In this document: piece after piece, positions 1-9,015 of the stretch
Layout: each line of letters starts with the position of its first letter
Position numbering within the stretch: position 1 is the first letter of the stretch
From: UPXZ01 sp964568675
Lineage (GTDB): Bacteria; Bacteroidota; Bacteroidia; Bacteroidales; Paludibacteraceae
Direction: 5' to 3'
NCBI GenBank assembly: GCA_964568675.1
Contig: CAZMQV010000027.1
Span: forward strand, 1-40,251
DNA length: 40,251 nucleotides
Translations under genes and position numbers: made by a program
Notes under the pieces: generated by a model
What the model saw: the letters and a program-made list of their open reading frames with translations, nothing else
The model's database searches: none
Told to the model about the DNA's origin: nothing

Positions 1-32
1 CATAATCCTGATTCATGTTTACTTTTGTGTAA

Positions 33-314
33 ACCTATTTCAGGACTAGACAGGGTGAAAGCTTCGAAGCCATCGGGCGCGGCTTGCTCAACATTGAGGG
101 GTTACCGGTTTATCGCGATAAAATCGGCGCAATAGGGACACCAACAAGCGATGAAATGCGAACCAGAATCACAGCATCCACTTCTCGTTTACTTCTTATT
201 CTTAACGGATATAGTGGGCGCAACGAACTAAATGAAGCAACAGAAATGGCAAAATCGCTATTAGAAGTTCATGCAAAAGCAACCGGGTTAACTGTCAGCG
301 TTATCGACAATTAA
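33..314 (+). pseudogene. C-terminal fragment of a B3/B4 (PheT-like tRNA-binding) domain protein
   Basis: The readable part matches the end of the stand-alone B3/B4 domain proteins, relatives of the editing domain of phenylalanyl-tRNA synthetase beta. The recognisable run is GESFEAIGRG, then LNIEGLPVYRD, then GTPTSDEMRT. The family protein is usually over 200 residues, but here the frame closes at a TAA at 30-32 and there is no ATG between 33 and 84. The first usable start is the TTG at 84, which lies after conserved family residues, so it is unlikely to be the native start. The 32 bases before the fragment show no family similarity in any of the three frames. It is therefore either a truncated or disrupted gene, or a gene joined wrongly at the window edge. 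It ends 29 bases from the oppositely oriented purM. Confidence 0.55.
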
Positions 315-343
315 CCAGGATAATATTTTCTTGGTAGTAAAAC

Positions 344-1549
344 TTAATACTCAAATTGACCAAATTCGCTCGCTATCAGCAGCTCTTTTTTATCCGATGC
401 TTCGCAATAGCCTATTACCTGCGCGTCGATATTAAACGAGTTGGCGATATCAATAACCGTTTGGGCATGTTCGGCAGGCAAATATATTTCCAACCGATGC
501 CCCATGTTGAATACTTTGTACATCTCTTTCCACTCGGTTCCTGATTGCTCTTGAATCAATTTGAATAGTGGCGGTATGGGGAAAAGATTATTTTTCACCA
601 CTTTCAGATTATCAATAAAATGGAGAATCTTAGTCTGTGCGCCTCCACTACAATGCACCATGCCGTGAATATGCGGACGCAGTGTTTCCAATATTTTTTT
701 CACCACAGGCGCGTAGGTACGTGTAGGCGAAAGCACAAGCTTACCCGCATCTACATCCAATCCCGCTATGGCGTCGGTTAGTTTCATTGTGCCTGAATAA
801 GCTAATTCCTGTGGGATTTCCGGATTGTACGTTTCGGGATATTTCACCGCCAGATAATTCGCAAATACATCGTGGCGTGCCGATGTAAGTCCATTACTAC
901 CCATCCCGCCATTGTATTCTTTTTCGTAAATGGCTTTCCCACTCGACGACAAGCCCACAATAACATCTCCGGCCTGAATATTTGCATTGTCAATCACATC
1001 ACTGCGTTTCATCCGGCATGTAACAGTGCTGTCCACAATGATGGTGCGTACAAGGTCGCCCACATCGGCTGTTTCGCCACCGGTTTCGTAGATATTCACT
1101 CCCATTTCGCGCAGTTCGGTTACCAGTTCATTCGTCCCGCTGATTATAGCCGCGATAACCTCGCCCGGAATCCGGTTTTTGTTACGCCCGATGGTGGACG
1201 AAAGCAGTATGTTATCGGTAGCTCCAACACAAATCAAGTCGTCAACGTTCATAATCAACGCATCCTGCGCGATACCTTTCCACACGGAGAGGTCGTTGGT
1301 TTCACGCCAATAAGCATAAGCAAGCGATGATTTTGTACCAGCGCCATCGGCATGCATGATATTACAATACTCCGGGTCATTGCCCAAGAAATCGGGGATA
1401 ATCTTGCAAAAAGCCCGTGGAAAAAGTCCTTTGTCAATGTTTTTTATCGCGCTATGCACATCTTCTTTCGATGCCGAGACACCACGCAAATCATAGCGTT
1501 CTGCTTTTCCCTCCGTAGGTTTTGGGTTATTTGCTTCACTTGCAGCCAT
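344..1549 (-). CDS. purM: Phosphoribosylformylglycinamidine cyclo-ligase (AIR synthetase)
   Basis: PurM closes the imidazole ring in purine synthesis, converting FGAM and ATP to AIR in the cytoplasm. The 401-residue protein carries the family landmarks in order: YDLRGVSASKEDVH near the N-terminus, HADGAGTKSSLAY, NVDDLICVGA, GGETADVGDLVRT, NGLTSARHDVF and a C-terminal NMGHRLE. It resembles the longer Bacteroidota form of PurM rather than the shorter enterobacterial one. About 17 residues precede the conserved YDLRG start and look like a non-conserved extension; no other ATG lies closer to it. No other purine gene is adjacent. A -7 type box (CAAAGTTA on the plus strand) lies 33 bases upstream of the start. 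Confidence 0.93.
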   Translation of the reverse strand: MAASEANNPKPTEGKAERYDLRGVSASKEDVHSAIKNIDKGLFPRAFCKIIPDFLGNDPEYCNIMHADGAGTKSSLAYAYWRETNDLSVWKGIAQDALIMNVDDLICVGATDNILLSSTIGRNKNRIPGEVIAAIISGTNELVTELREMGVNIYETGGETADVGDLVRTIIVDSTVTCRMKRSDVIDNANIQAGDVIVGLSSSGKAIYEKEYNGGMGSNGLTSARHDVFANYLAVKYPETYNPEIPQELAYSGTMKLTDAIAGLDVDAGKLVLSPTRTYAPVVKKILETLRPHIHGMVHCSGGAQTKILHFIDNLKVVKNNLFPIPPLFKLIQEQSGTEWKEMYKVFNMGHRLEIYLPAEHAQTVIDIANSFNIDAQVIGYCEASDKKELLIASEFGQFEY

Positions 1550-1581
1550 ATTCGTTTTTTTATCAAAGGTGAATTAAATTG

Positions 1582-1589
1582 CAAAGTTA
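1582..1589 (-). promoter_or_regulatory. Candidate -7 box for purM
   Basis: On the minus strand this reads TAACTTTG, a full match to the Bacteroidota -7 consensus TAnnTTTG, and it lies 33 bases before the purM ATG. The nearest upstream TTTG (1614-1617) is about 24 bases away, a little far for a -33 element, so only the -7 part is well supported. Confidence 0.45.
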
Positions 1590-1663
1590 CTAAAAAAACA
1601 TGTTTCAGCCTATCAAAGTGCTTCGATTGTGCATTTTTCAGTATTTCATCCCAATAGTTATAA

Positions 1664-4333
1664 CTACCTGTTGCTATCTTTCACCATTCTTTTTATCTTC
1701 GAATTGAATTTTTTCTCATTCAGAAGTTGCTCGAGTGTGAGGTGCATGCGGTAACACCAGAAGTTTCGCGGGTCGGCAGGCACATTGATTCGTTCGGCTT
1801 GTGGATTTTTATGACGCAGTTTTTCATCAACAGCCATCCAATCCTGCCAAGGCAGAATAACCAACATCGCTTCCGACTGCAGGTGCTGAGATATAATTTT
1901 TTCGGCAATAAGCGTTGTGCATTTTTCCGGAGCAGGTCCCGGCATTGCCAAGGCGTGATTGTAAAAACGTTGTGTCAGATTTTTATCTTCTTCCCACCAA
2001 GCTCTGATAGGGTTCATATCGTGTGTTGAAGTAGTGCACACCGACAGATAAGGCGCATCGGCTGGCATGGCAAACTCAGCATTAGCGCGTTTGGGCATTC
2101 GCTGAATTTCTAATGTTGCAAGTTTTAGGCGGTGCATCACTTCAGGCACGCTATCGGGCACCATCCCCAAATCTTCGCCACACACCAGCATGTTTGTTGC
2201 CGAAATTATAGCCGGAAGTTTCTTCATTGCTTCCGACTTCCAATATTCATTATGACGGTGATAAAAATACTCCACATAGATTGTATCCAAAGTGCGCCGT
2301 GTGTTGTCATCCAGGTCGCGGAAAGTGTAGGACGACTGCATGGAAATACGCGGGTGAACAAGTTGCGGATGATTTTTATCCCTCACAAAAAGCACTTCGC
2401 AATGCAAGGCATACAAACCATCGCGAATTTGAAGTTCTTTTTTAGTAAAATTATATCCCAATGCCGCAAAATGAGCTTCCACCTTCTTTTGCGTATCATA
2501 CTCCGGCTTAAACCTGAAACTTTGCCAACCATCCACTACCAAGTATTCACGCATCACATCATCGGCATATTGTCCGAAAATTGAGCGAATCACATGCTCT
2601 TTCAGATAAGGTTTCAAATACCTGTCATCGTCCCACCACAAGCCTCTTTGCCGCAAGTCGGCTACCGAAAATGGCAATGCGGGGTTAAAACTTCCCGTCA
2701 GCGCCCACACCGCATCGCCGGGAATTTCCCAAATGCGAAAGAAACCAAGGATGTGGTCGATGCGATAGGCGTCAAAATATTCCACAAATTTTCGAAAACG
2801 CTTTTTCCACCACTGATAATTATCTTTTGCCATCTCCTCCCAGTTGTAGGTAGGGAAGCCCCAGTTTTGTCCGGTAACGGAAAAATCATCAGGCGGAGCA
2901 CCGGCCTGCATGTTGGTGTTAAACAATTGTGGTTCCATCCACGCGTCCACACTTCGCGGACTCACACCAATAGGCACATCGCTCTTCAACGCCACATCTT
3001 TGCTGTGAGCGTAGTCGCGCACTTCTACCAATTGCCGATGAAGATGATATTGCAAAAAATAATAAAAGGCAACTTTGGAATAGTAATCGGACTCCGGCGC
3101 ACCCATGCGTTCCACTTCTTGTGGATTGTATTCCGACAGTTCAGTCCATTTATCAAAATCGGGACTTCGATATTTATCTCGTAAAACCGAAAACACCGAA
3201 TAAGGAACCAACCACGCCCGGTTGTCGTCAAAGAATTGTTTATAATCGTCGCTATTAAAAACCGCATCACATTCCTGAGCATATATCAACTTGAAATACT
3301 TCCACTTCTCATTCAACACATGCTGATAATCGGAAAAACTATTCGCGTTGAGTTCCGTTTTTAATTTCTCAAAATAGACTATGTCCTTCTTATCATTCAA
3401 TAAGCCCATCCGCTCCAAGCGCAAATAAATTGGATGCAAGGCATATACCGACACCGCGTTGTAGGGATAGGAATCGTAGTTGGAGTAGTTTAATATCGTA
3501 TCATTAATTGGTAGGATTTGGATAAACTTCTGACCGGTAAGCACTGCCCAATCCACCATTTTCTTCAAATCCATAAAGTCGCCTGTTCCGAAACTCGCTT
3601 CGCTTCGCAATGAAAATACAGGTATTGCCACACCCGATGCTTTCCACGAAGAAGTGGTGCGAATGAAATTTTCATCGTTCACTACCGTAAATTCCTCATC
3701 CCGAATGTTTATCAAAACCCGATTCTCACCACCACCCCAGGCAATCACTTCATCTGTTTTGGTATCAACAAGCAGATATTTATATTCGAGCGGAAAATGT
3801 ATTTCTTTCGAGTTTAGCGTAATGCTCCAAATCGGGAAGTCGGATTCAGAAAGACGGATTTTCTTGGCAACATTCCAATTGCCTAACACGGGCTGATTGC
3901 CGGTGATAGCAAGATGTCTGCCCGGCTCCACTTGCGGACAGCGCAACCGAAGCGTCAGATTGTCTTTTAACTTCGTTTTGAATTTTATTTTTTTTCGTTT
4001 GAAAAAACTTTCGGTAAAAGCGATAGTGGTGAACGGAAGGTCATCATTGCGTTCGCGCCAAAAATCTATTAGCTGTAACGTAGAAGTTTCAGGCTCCATT
4101 GACACTACGCGCATTTCGCCATATTCAATTTCCAAGCCATTTTCCTTTGACTTCACCCCGTAGCGATAATAAATATTTCCCTTTTCTCTATCCCATTCAA
4201 CAGAAACCGACCACAGAGACTCGCCAGAATTATTCATTTCAAGCTCTTCATATTCATTCTCAGATTTATACAAAAGCAAATTTGCGCTTTGTCCCCAAAC
4301 AGTATTACGATGTAAACGAAATAAGATATTCAT
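1664..4333 (-). CDS. malQ: 4-alpha-glucanotransferase (GH77) with tandem CBM20-like starch-binding domains
   Basis: The enzyme moves glucan segments between malto-oligosaccharides and so helps use or recycle starch and glycogen. At 889 residues it is much longer than E. coli MalQ and resembles the DPE2-like form found in Bacteroidota. Two N-terminal beta-rich modules (about 1-115 and 122-230; the second has GNQPVLGNWN) look like CBM20 starch-binding domains. The GH77 barrel follows. The catalytic residues are visible: Asp526 (in YRIDHILG, nucleophile), Glu720 (in CGEDLGM, acid/base) and Asp772 (in STHDMNP). There is no signal peptide, so it should act in the cytoplasm. It sits 114 bases upstream of purM on the same strand, with no obvious terminator between them. 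A -7 type box (TATTTTTG on the minus strand) is at 4360-4367. Confidence 0.93.
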   Translation of the reverse strand: MNILFRLHRNTVWGQSANLLLYKSENEYEELEMNNSGESLWSVSVEWDREKGNIYYRYGVKSKENGLEIEYGEMRVVSMEPETSTLQLIDFWRERNDDLPFTTIAFTESFFKRKKIKFKTKLKDNLTLRLRCPQVEPGRHLAITGNQPVLGNWNVAKKIRLSESDFPIWSITLNSKEIHFPLEYKYLLVDTKTDEVIAWGGGENRVLINIRDEEFTVVNDENFIRTTSSWKASGVAIPVFSLRSEASFGTGDFMDLKKMVDWAVLTGQKFIQILPINDTILNYSNYDSYPYNAVSVYALHPIYLRLERMGLLNDKKDIVYFEKLKTELNANSFSDYQHVLNEKWKYFKLIYAQECDAVFNSDDYKQFFDDNRAWLVPYSVFSVLRDKYRSPDFDKWTELSEYNPQEVERMGAPESDYYSKVAFYYFLQYHLHRQLVEVRDYAHSKDVALKSDVPIGVSPRSVDAWMEPQLFNTNMQAGAPPDDFSVTGQNWGFPTYNWEEMAKDNYQWWKKRFRKFVEYFDAYRIDHILGFFRIWEIPGDAVWALTGSFNPALPFSVADLRQRGLWWDDDRYLKPYLKEHVIRSIFGQYADDVMREYLVVDGWQSFRFKPEYDTQKKVEAHFAALGYNFTKKELQIRDGLYALHCEVLFVRDKNHPQLVHPRISMQSSYTFRDLDDNTRRTLDTIYVEYFYHRHNEYWKSEAMKKLPAIISATNMLVCGEDLGMVPDSVPEVMHRLKLATLEIQRMPKRANAEFAMPADAPYLSVCTTSTHDMNPIRAWWEEDKNLTQRFYNHALAMPGPAPEKCTTLIAEKIISQHLQSEAMLVILPWQDWMAVDEKLRHKNPQAERINVPADPRNFWCYRMHLTLEQLLNEKKFNSKIKRMVKDSNR

Positions 4334-4452
4334 GCCATTATCAGATTTATTGTGAATAACAAAAATACGAAATATGAACCTTAGACGATTGAAGATTGAT
4401 TAAAGTAAAGGAAAAAGAATCTCAAACGTTTGCGTTTGAATTGCAAATACAA

Positions 4453-4497
4453 TAAAAAAAGGATACCCGGCTCATGTCGGGCATCCTTTTTTTATTG
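4453..4497 (-). terminator. Intrinsic terminator downstream of the TPR gene
   Basis: A 9-base-pair stem with one mismatch (GGATACCCG paired with CGGGCATCC, loop of 8) is flanked by A7 on the left and T8 on the right. On the minus strand it ends in a T-run, as expected for the end of the TPR gene that stops at 4512. The A-rich left side means it may also work in the plus direction. Confidence 0.8.
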
Positions 4498-4511
4498 TAG
4501 CGAACTACAAA

Positions 4512-6110
4512 TTATTTTTTTCTCACAGAATCAATGCTGGCAATAACTTGCTTGGCAATGGCATTGTCCGGGTCAAGCTCCAAGACTTTCACCCAATATT
4601 CTTTCGATTTTGGATAATCGTCTTTTTTCAGATAATAAATACCCATGTATTGATACACTTCGAGTACCTCCGTTTTTCTTTCACCGTTTTTCTCCAACAA
4701 CATCGGCAACAGCTTTTCGTAATATGGTTTTGCCAATCCCGAAGTAGTTTCAGGGTCTAAGGCAGAGTTAGCACGTGCCTGATACAAAAGTCCAAGATAA
4801 TGCGTAGGGAAAGTTTCGGCCATATTTCCGGCTACCTCAGCAGCTTTAGTCAGATAAGCATTGCGTGTTTGCACATCGGGTGTGGTAGTAGCATCCGTTC
4901 CGGCTCCATAGTAACATACTGCGAGCGAATAAATATCAGCCATCGTGTGATTCGGATTGTCATCAATTGCCTTTTGATAATAAGCGAAAGCTTTACTATA
5001 ATCTTTACCACGTTCGTAGGCGCGCGCAATATCAGTTATTGAAGCTACGCGGGTGGTATCGAGCTGATAAGCCAATTCAAGATTCTTAGCTGCGGTTAAA
5101 TAGTCTTTCTTTTTATTCAGCATATCCGCATAATAGGCATAGTCTTGATAAATAAGTTCATTCTGAGGAGTTGTAGAAACAAGTGTTTCTGCAAGTGGCA
5201 ACGCTTCTTCGAATTTACCCTGATCAAACATGCTGTACATCTTCAATCGGTTCGACACTGTATTAACAGGAGCTTTAGCCAATGCTTCCATTGCGGCGTC
5301 ATAATCTTTGGCAAAATAGAGTATTTGACCATAAATCTGATAATCATCCGGTTGAGGATTAACCAATTTCAGATACTTTTCAAAAGCAGCTTTTGCTTCG
5401 GGATAGAAACCAACTTCACGACGCAAGTCGGCTTGTGTTTTCCAGCCATATTCATAATTGGGGTCGAGCGTTGTAGCTTTATCCAAGTAGTCAAAAGCAA
5501 TCTGACGACGAGTGCCCACATACAATTGAGCCAATTTTACTAATGCCACTTTCGAATTGGGATCGAAATAAAGCGCGTTCTCAAACTGAACAGCAGCCTC
5601 ATTTCCTTTACCGTTTTCCATCAGTAAGTTACCTTCCATAATGAAAGGAAGCGCGCTTTTTTTATCAGCTTTCTTTGCTTTAGCTTGAAACACTAACATT
5701 TGTGCCTGATTATTGTTTCGGGCATACACCTCGGCAATTGCCACTTGCATAGCAGCGTCTTTCTTATAAAGTTTATTTGCGCTGATTGCTTTTAGCTCTT
5801 TATCAGCCGTTTTAGGGTCGGTCATCATTTTCACTGCAGCCAAACCTACGCTGTTATACAAATTAGCGGGATCCGCAGCCAATCCTTTATTAAAATATCC
5901 GGTAGCTTCAGTTGCATTTTTGTCTCTTAATGCAATTTGTCCCAGGTAATAATAATCCATTGCGTCAGGGCTGCTGGTAGCAAGAAACAGCGCTTTGGCT
6001 TTTTTCAAGTCTCCAGAATCATAATAATCAATTGCGGTTTTGTTACTTGCGAACATAGCTGTTGCCATCGTTACAAGTAAAACTAAAATCATTGCTTTTT
6101 TCATTTTCAT
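4512..6110 (-). CDS. Exported tetratricopeptide-repeat protein of the ton locus
   Basis: This is a 532-residue protein with a signal peptide (MKMKKAMILVLLVTMATAMFA, then S-N-K) and many helix-turn-helix repeats of TPR type, for example around AIDYYDSGDLKKAKALF, FENALYFDPNSKVALVKLAQLY and WVKVLELDPDNAIAKQV. TPR arrays mediate protein-protein contacts; this one should lie in the periplasm. It is the last gene of the exbB-exbD-exbD-tonB-PstS-like series on the minus strand, 86 bases after the PstS-like gene, and is followed by a strong terminator. The same order is familiar from other Bacteroidales, but the role is not established. A scaffold for the Ton complex or an envelope homeostasis factor are both inference. 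Confidence 0.8.
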   Translation of the reverse strand: MKMKKAMILVLLVTMATAMFASNKTAIDYYDSGDLKKAKALFLATSSPDAMDYYYLGQIALRDKNATEATGYFNKGLAADPANLYNSVGLAAVKMMTDPKTADKELKAISANKLYKKDAAMQVAIAEVYARNNNQAQMLVFQAKAKKADKKSALPFIMEGNLLMENGKGNEAAVQFENALYFDPNSKVALVKLAQLYVGTRRQIAFDYLDKATTLDPNYEYGWKTQADLRREVGFYPEAKAAFEKYLKLVNPQPDDYQIYGQILYFAKDYDAAMEALAKAPVNTVSNRLKMYSMFDQGKFEEALPLAETLVSTTPQNELIYQDYAYYADMLNKKKDYLTAAKNLELAYQLDTTRVASITDIARAYERGKDYSKAFAYYQKAIDDNPNHTMADIYSLAVCYYGAGTDATTTPDVQTRNAYLTKAAEVAGNMAETFPTHYLGLLYQARANSALDPETTSGLAKPYYEKLLPMLLEKNGERKTEVLEVYQYMGIYYLKKDDYPKSKEYWVKVLELDPDNAIAKQVIASIDSVRKK

Positions 6111-6196
6111 GTAATTTTACAGTTACAAATTATATATTAATCAATTTAATTCAAAAATTGTACCAAATCACTCTTCTTTCTAAATCGTTTGTCGTT

Positions 6197-7138
6197 TTAA
6201 TCAACAATTTTCACTGCCTGAACGGGCATCGTAGAAGGAAGCAAACCGGTACGTTTAATTATGCGTTGACCTTGCGCACCACTTACGAAACGTGTAAAGC
6301 CTTTGGGCAGTTCACCTCTCGGGTCGTTCAACAATACATATATTTCTCTTCTGAAAGGATAATCTCCCGTATATAAATAATACTGAATAGGCTGGAAACT
6401 ATTCTTTTCTGTTGCTACGTCTTCATAAGAAACATGCATCACACGAACTTTATGTGTGAATGCGACAACGATTGAATCATTTTCATCACTGATGTGGTTT
6501 ACTCCAATAAGCCCTATGGCTCCGGGCACTTTCGACACATAATCTACCACTTCTTCATTTTTCTCAAGCGCGTTAAGCGATTTCGACATTGGCTTGTCCC
6601 TACAAATGGAATCGTGAGCAAACCGGACAATACTTGACTGCGTATTATCAAAAACAACCTGAATCTTACCCAAATTCGACCCATGTTTAAGTTGATTCCA
6701 TTGGGTGATTTCGCCGGTTAGTATTCGTTGCACATCTTTCACGCTGATAAGCGTATCTTTATTAGACGGATGCGTGATGAGCGCCACTCCATCAATAGCA
6801 ATTCGAACAGCTTCGGGCTGAAATGTTTTTTCGCGGAAATAATTCACCTCCGCAGGTGTAAATTTTCTTGCAGTTACCGCAAATCGAACGGTATCATTTT
6901 TAAGTAATTCCACAGCGTCATGTTCTGTGGTGTAAATTGGCTCTATCTTTGCCGGATAAAGACCCGCAAAAACATCAATCTCTTGCTGCATCACATTCTG
7001 TACCGTTTGGTCGATAGCTACTTTGATATATCCGCTTGTCAAAGTATTTGCTTCATTTGCATCTTTGTTTACCTTTTGATTACAAGCGGTAAGCAGCACA
7101 GAGCTAATTATTACAAAGCCGATGAGTTTGAATTTCAT
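6197..7138 (-). CDS. PstS-like periplasmic substrate-binding lipoprotein
   Basis: A 313-residue protein with a lipoprotein signal: hydrophobic stretch then LLTAC, with Cys19 as the lipid-bearing residue. The rest resembles PstS-type phosphate-binding proteins (type II periplasmic fold), with phrases such as IAIDGVALITHPSNKDTLISV, LTGEITQWNQL and VPGAIGLIGV that are typical of the PstS family hinge and ligand region. No pstA, pstB, pstC or phoU lies nearby, so it is unlikely to be the ordinary phosphate transporter subunit. It follows tonB after 274 bases containing a strong hairpin and precedes the TPR gene by 86 bases. Phosphate or another oxyanion as ligand is inference. PstS-like proteins at this position in Bacteroidales ton loci are known but poorly understood. 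Confidence 0.8.
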   Translation of the reverse strand: MKFKLIGFVIISSVLLTACNQKVNKDANEANTLTSGYIKVAIDQTVQNVMQQEIDVFAGLYPAKIEPIYTTEHDAVELLKNDTVRFAVTARKFTPAEVNYFREKTFQPEAVRIAIDGVALITHPSNKDTLISVKDVQRILTGEITQWNQLKHGSNLGKIQVVFDNTQSSIVRFAHDSICRDKPMSKSLNALEKNEEVVDYVSKVPGAIGLIGVNHISDENDSIVVAFTHKVRVMHVSYEDVATEKNSFQPIQYYLYTGDYPFRREIYVLLNDPRGELPKGFTRFVSGAQGQRIIKRTGLLPSTMPVQAVKIVD

Positions 7139-7340
7139 AAATCACGAAACAGGTTTATTTAATTCTTTCGTTAGTAGAATTAAGAAGTTACAGAACACAA
7201 TAATTAAAATCAAAACCAAAATATTTCATTCGCATGGTCATGTGGAAAAGAATTCTTTTTTCATGCCAGATGCTTCAGTTAAAATAAAGCCAAAGAAATA
7301 TCAAAAGACCTAATCAGTTCAGGCTCTTGTTTAACGAACA

Positions 7341-7383
7341 AAATTTAATCATTCCCTACCCGAAGGAGGGAACGATTAAATTT
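7341..7383 (-). terminator. Long hairpin between tonB and the PstS-like gene (terminator or attenuator)
   Basis: AAATTTAATC pairs with GATTAAATTT (10 bp), then an A/C mismatch, then TTCCCT pairs with AGGGAA (6 bp) around a 9-base loop. It begins 30 bases after the tonB stop. On the minus strand the 3' arm ends in AAATTT and there is no long T-run, so it may be a weak terminator, an attenuator or an mRNA-stabilising stem that makes the two downstream genes less expressed than exbBD-tonB. Confidence 0.6.
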
Positions 7384-7412
7384 TAATATGAATATAGTTA
7401 GCGACAGACGCG

Positions 7413-8249
7413 TTACTGCAATTTGAATTGTACGGGTAAAGTATAACGCACTTTCACGGCGTTACCACCTTGTTTTCCCGGAATCCATTTGGGCATTGAT
7501 CTAATTACGCGAATTGCTTCTTTATCCAAACTTGGGTCAACACCACGTACAACTTTCACATCTTCAATTTCACCATTACGCCCTACAACAAACTGACACA
7601 CGACGCGTCCTTGAATATTGTTTTCCTGCGCAATAACCGGATAGTTGATGTTTTTGCCTAACCATTCGTACATGGCACCATCGCCGCCCGGGAACGAAGG
7701 TGGTTGCTCCACAATTTCGAATACTTTTTCTTCTTTCACCTCTTCCTGAACAATCACTTTATGTTCTTTCAGAGTAGAGATGTCCACACCCGTTTCTTCG
7801 TTTGTACCTTTAACGTCAGCGATAGAAATCTGCACATTGGACTGAACCAATTCTTCTTGCGATTTCATACCTTGATCATCAGGTACTTCTTCGTCTTTTT
7901 TAATCACCGGAGCGGTAAACTGAATTGTACTCTTCAATTCTACAGGAGGTGGAGCTTCATAGCTTTTCACCACGTTTTCTTCAGGTACTTCAGGTTTATC
8001 GAGTTTGATATCAGACAAAGCAGAAACTTCGGTCATTTGCTCTTTGTCTTTTGCTATTGATTTGCTGATTCTATCATATACGATAGAAGCAATAACAACC
8101 AAAACTGCAAATGCGATTACAACAAGAAAAGAGAAAAGGTGTCTTTTCGGAGAATTTTTGCGAAGCGTGTAGGCTCCGTAATTTTTATTTCTTCCCTCGA
8201 AAATAATATCAATCCACTTTTCGGATGTTAAATTAATATCTTTTGCCAT
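7413..8249 (-). CDS. tonB: TonB-family energy transducer
   Basis: TonB carries proton-motive energy from ExbB-ExbD to outer-membrane receptors. The 278-residue protein has the typical Bacteroidota N-terminus (WIDIIFEGRNKNYGAYTLR, an M56/TonB-associated cytoplasmic tag), one membrane segment at about 38-57, a charged and Pro/Glu/Val-rich periplasmic linker (about 60-180), and a TonB C-terminal domain from about 185 to 278. That domain shows PPSFPGGDGAMYEWL, YPVIAQENNIQGRV and MPKWIPGKQGG. The stop is followed after 30 bases by a long hairpin. It starts 34 bases after exbD of the same strand, so it should be co-transcribed with exbB and both exbD genes. Confidence 0.93.
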   Translation of the reverse strand: MAKDINLTSEKWIDIIFEGRNKNYGAYTLRKNSPKRHLFSFLVVIAFAVLVVIASIVYDRISKSIAKDKEQMTEVSALSDIKLDKPEVPEENVVKSYEAPPPVELKSTIQFTAPVIKKDEEVPDDQGMKSQEELVQSNVQISIADVKGTNEETGVDISTLKEHKVIVQEEVKEEKVFEIVEQPPSFPGGDGAMYEWLGKNINYPVIAQENNIQGRVVCQFVVGRNGEIEDVKVVRGVDPSLDKEAIRVIRSMPKWIPGKQGGNAVKVRYTLPVQFKLQ

Positions 8250-8283
8250 TATAATTTAATATTTATCGTATTTACTACTAGAA

Positions 8284-8922
8284 CTACTTTTTCACTGCTT
8301 CGTAACTCACACCGGAGTTTGTCAGCATTTTTTTGTCGTTCTCGTCCACATCGGTAATTGCATATTTACCGACACTGCATATTAACATTTCATCCAGGGC
8401 TGCAACCAAATTATCATACGTAGAGTTATCCAACGGTTTGATGATAACCGTCGGGGTACCATCTTGTGTTTTCACTTCTCTCATTTGTGTATCATAGTCC
8501 GCGTCGGATATTTGCTTTTTCTCTTTTTTATCCTTTAGTTCCAGCACTTTTACAACAGCTCTTTTGTTTTTATCAATCAGAATCTGACGTAATCCATCTG
8601 CCGAGAACGTAGTTGGTTTCAAAAAGTTAGGAGCAACAACATCCGGTTCGCCCATAAAATAGTAAACCTTTTTATCTCCTGCCAGGTAAATGGTAACCGC
8701 TTCAGAAGCTTTCGCCAATGTTTGGTTTGCCTCATCACCTTTATCTTTGGAGGGCAAGGCGATTTCCATAGTTTGAGGTTTACTCAACGTGGTAGCAAGC
8801 ATAAAGAAAGTGAGGAGCAACATCATCATATCCACCATCGGCGTAAAATCCACCGTAGTTGACATTTTCTTTTGTTTTCCTTTTTTTCCGCTATCACCGC
8901 CACCGGTATCAACTGCCATCAT
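8284..8922 (-). CDS. exbD: ExbD-family biopolymer transport protein (second copy)
   Basis: This is the proton-channel partner of ExbB in the Ton motor. The 212-residue protein has a short cytoplasmic tail, a single membrane segment (about 30-46) and a periplasmic domain. Asp31 in TPMVDMMMLLLTFFML is the conserved membrane aspartate that takes part in proton transfer. It is longer than E. coli ExbD (about 140 residues) because of a large Lys/Asp-rich periplasmic region. It lies between the first exbD (93 bases) and tonB (34 bases), all on one strand. Two differing exbD genes in series suggest an ExbD heterodimer, which is inference. Confidence 0.92.
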   Translation of the reverse strand: MMAVDTGGGDSGKKGKQKKMSTTVDFTPMVDMMMLLLTFFMLATTLSKPQTMEIALPSKDKGDEANQTLAKASEAVTIYLAGDKKVYYFMGEPDVVAPNFLKPTTFSADGLRQILIDKNKRAVVKVLELKDKKEKKQISDADYDTQMREVKTQDGTPTVIIKPLDNSTYDNLVAALDEMLICSVGKYAITDVDENDKKMLTNSGVSYEAVKK

Positions 8923-9015
8923 ATCTTTATATCTTTCTTTTTTTAGTTTTATTTCTCCTCCTCTTTCATCGCGCTATAAAAGCTTGTTTTCAAGGAGTTT
9001 ACTTTAAGTTAATAA

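Noticed and set aside
872..1330. Long open frames opposite purM, malQ, mutS, leuS and the M16 gene
   Set aside because: They lie antisense to well-supported genes and have low-complexity, Cys/His/Phe-rich translations with no family match.
6197..7138. The PstS-like gene as part of a phosphate ABC transporter
   Set aside because: There are no pstA, pstB, pstC or phoU genes nearby, and the gene sits in a ton locus.
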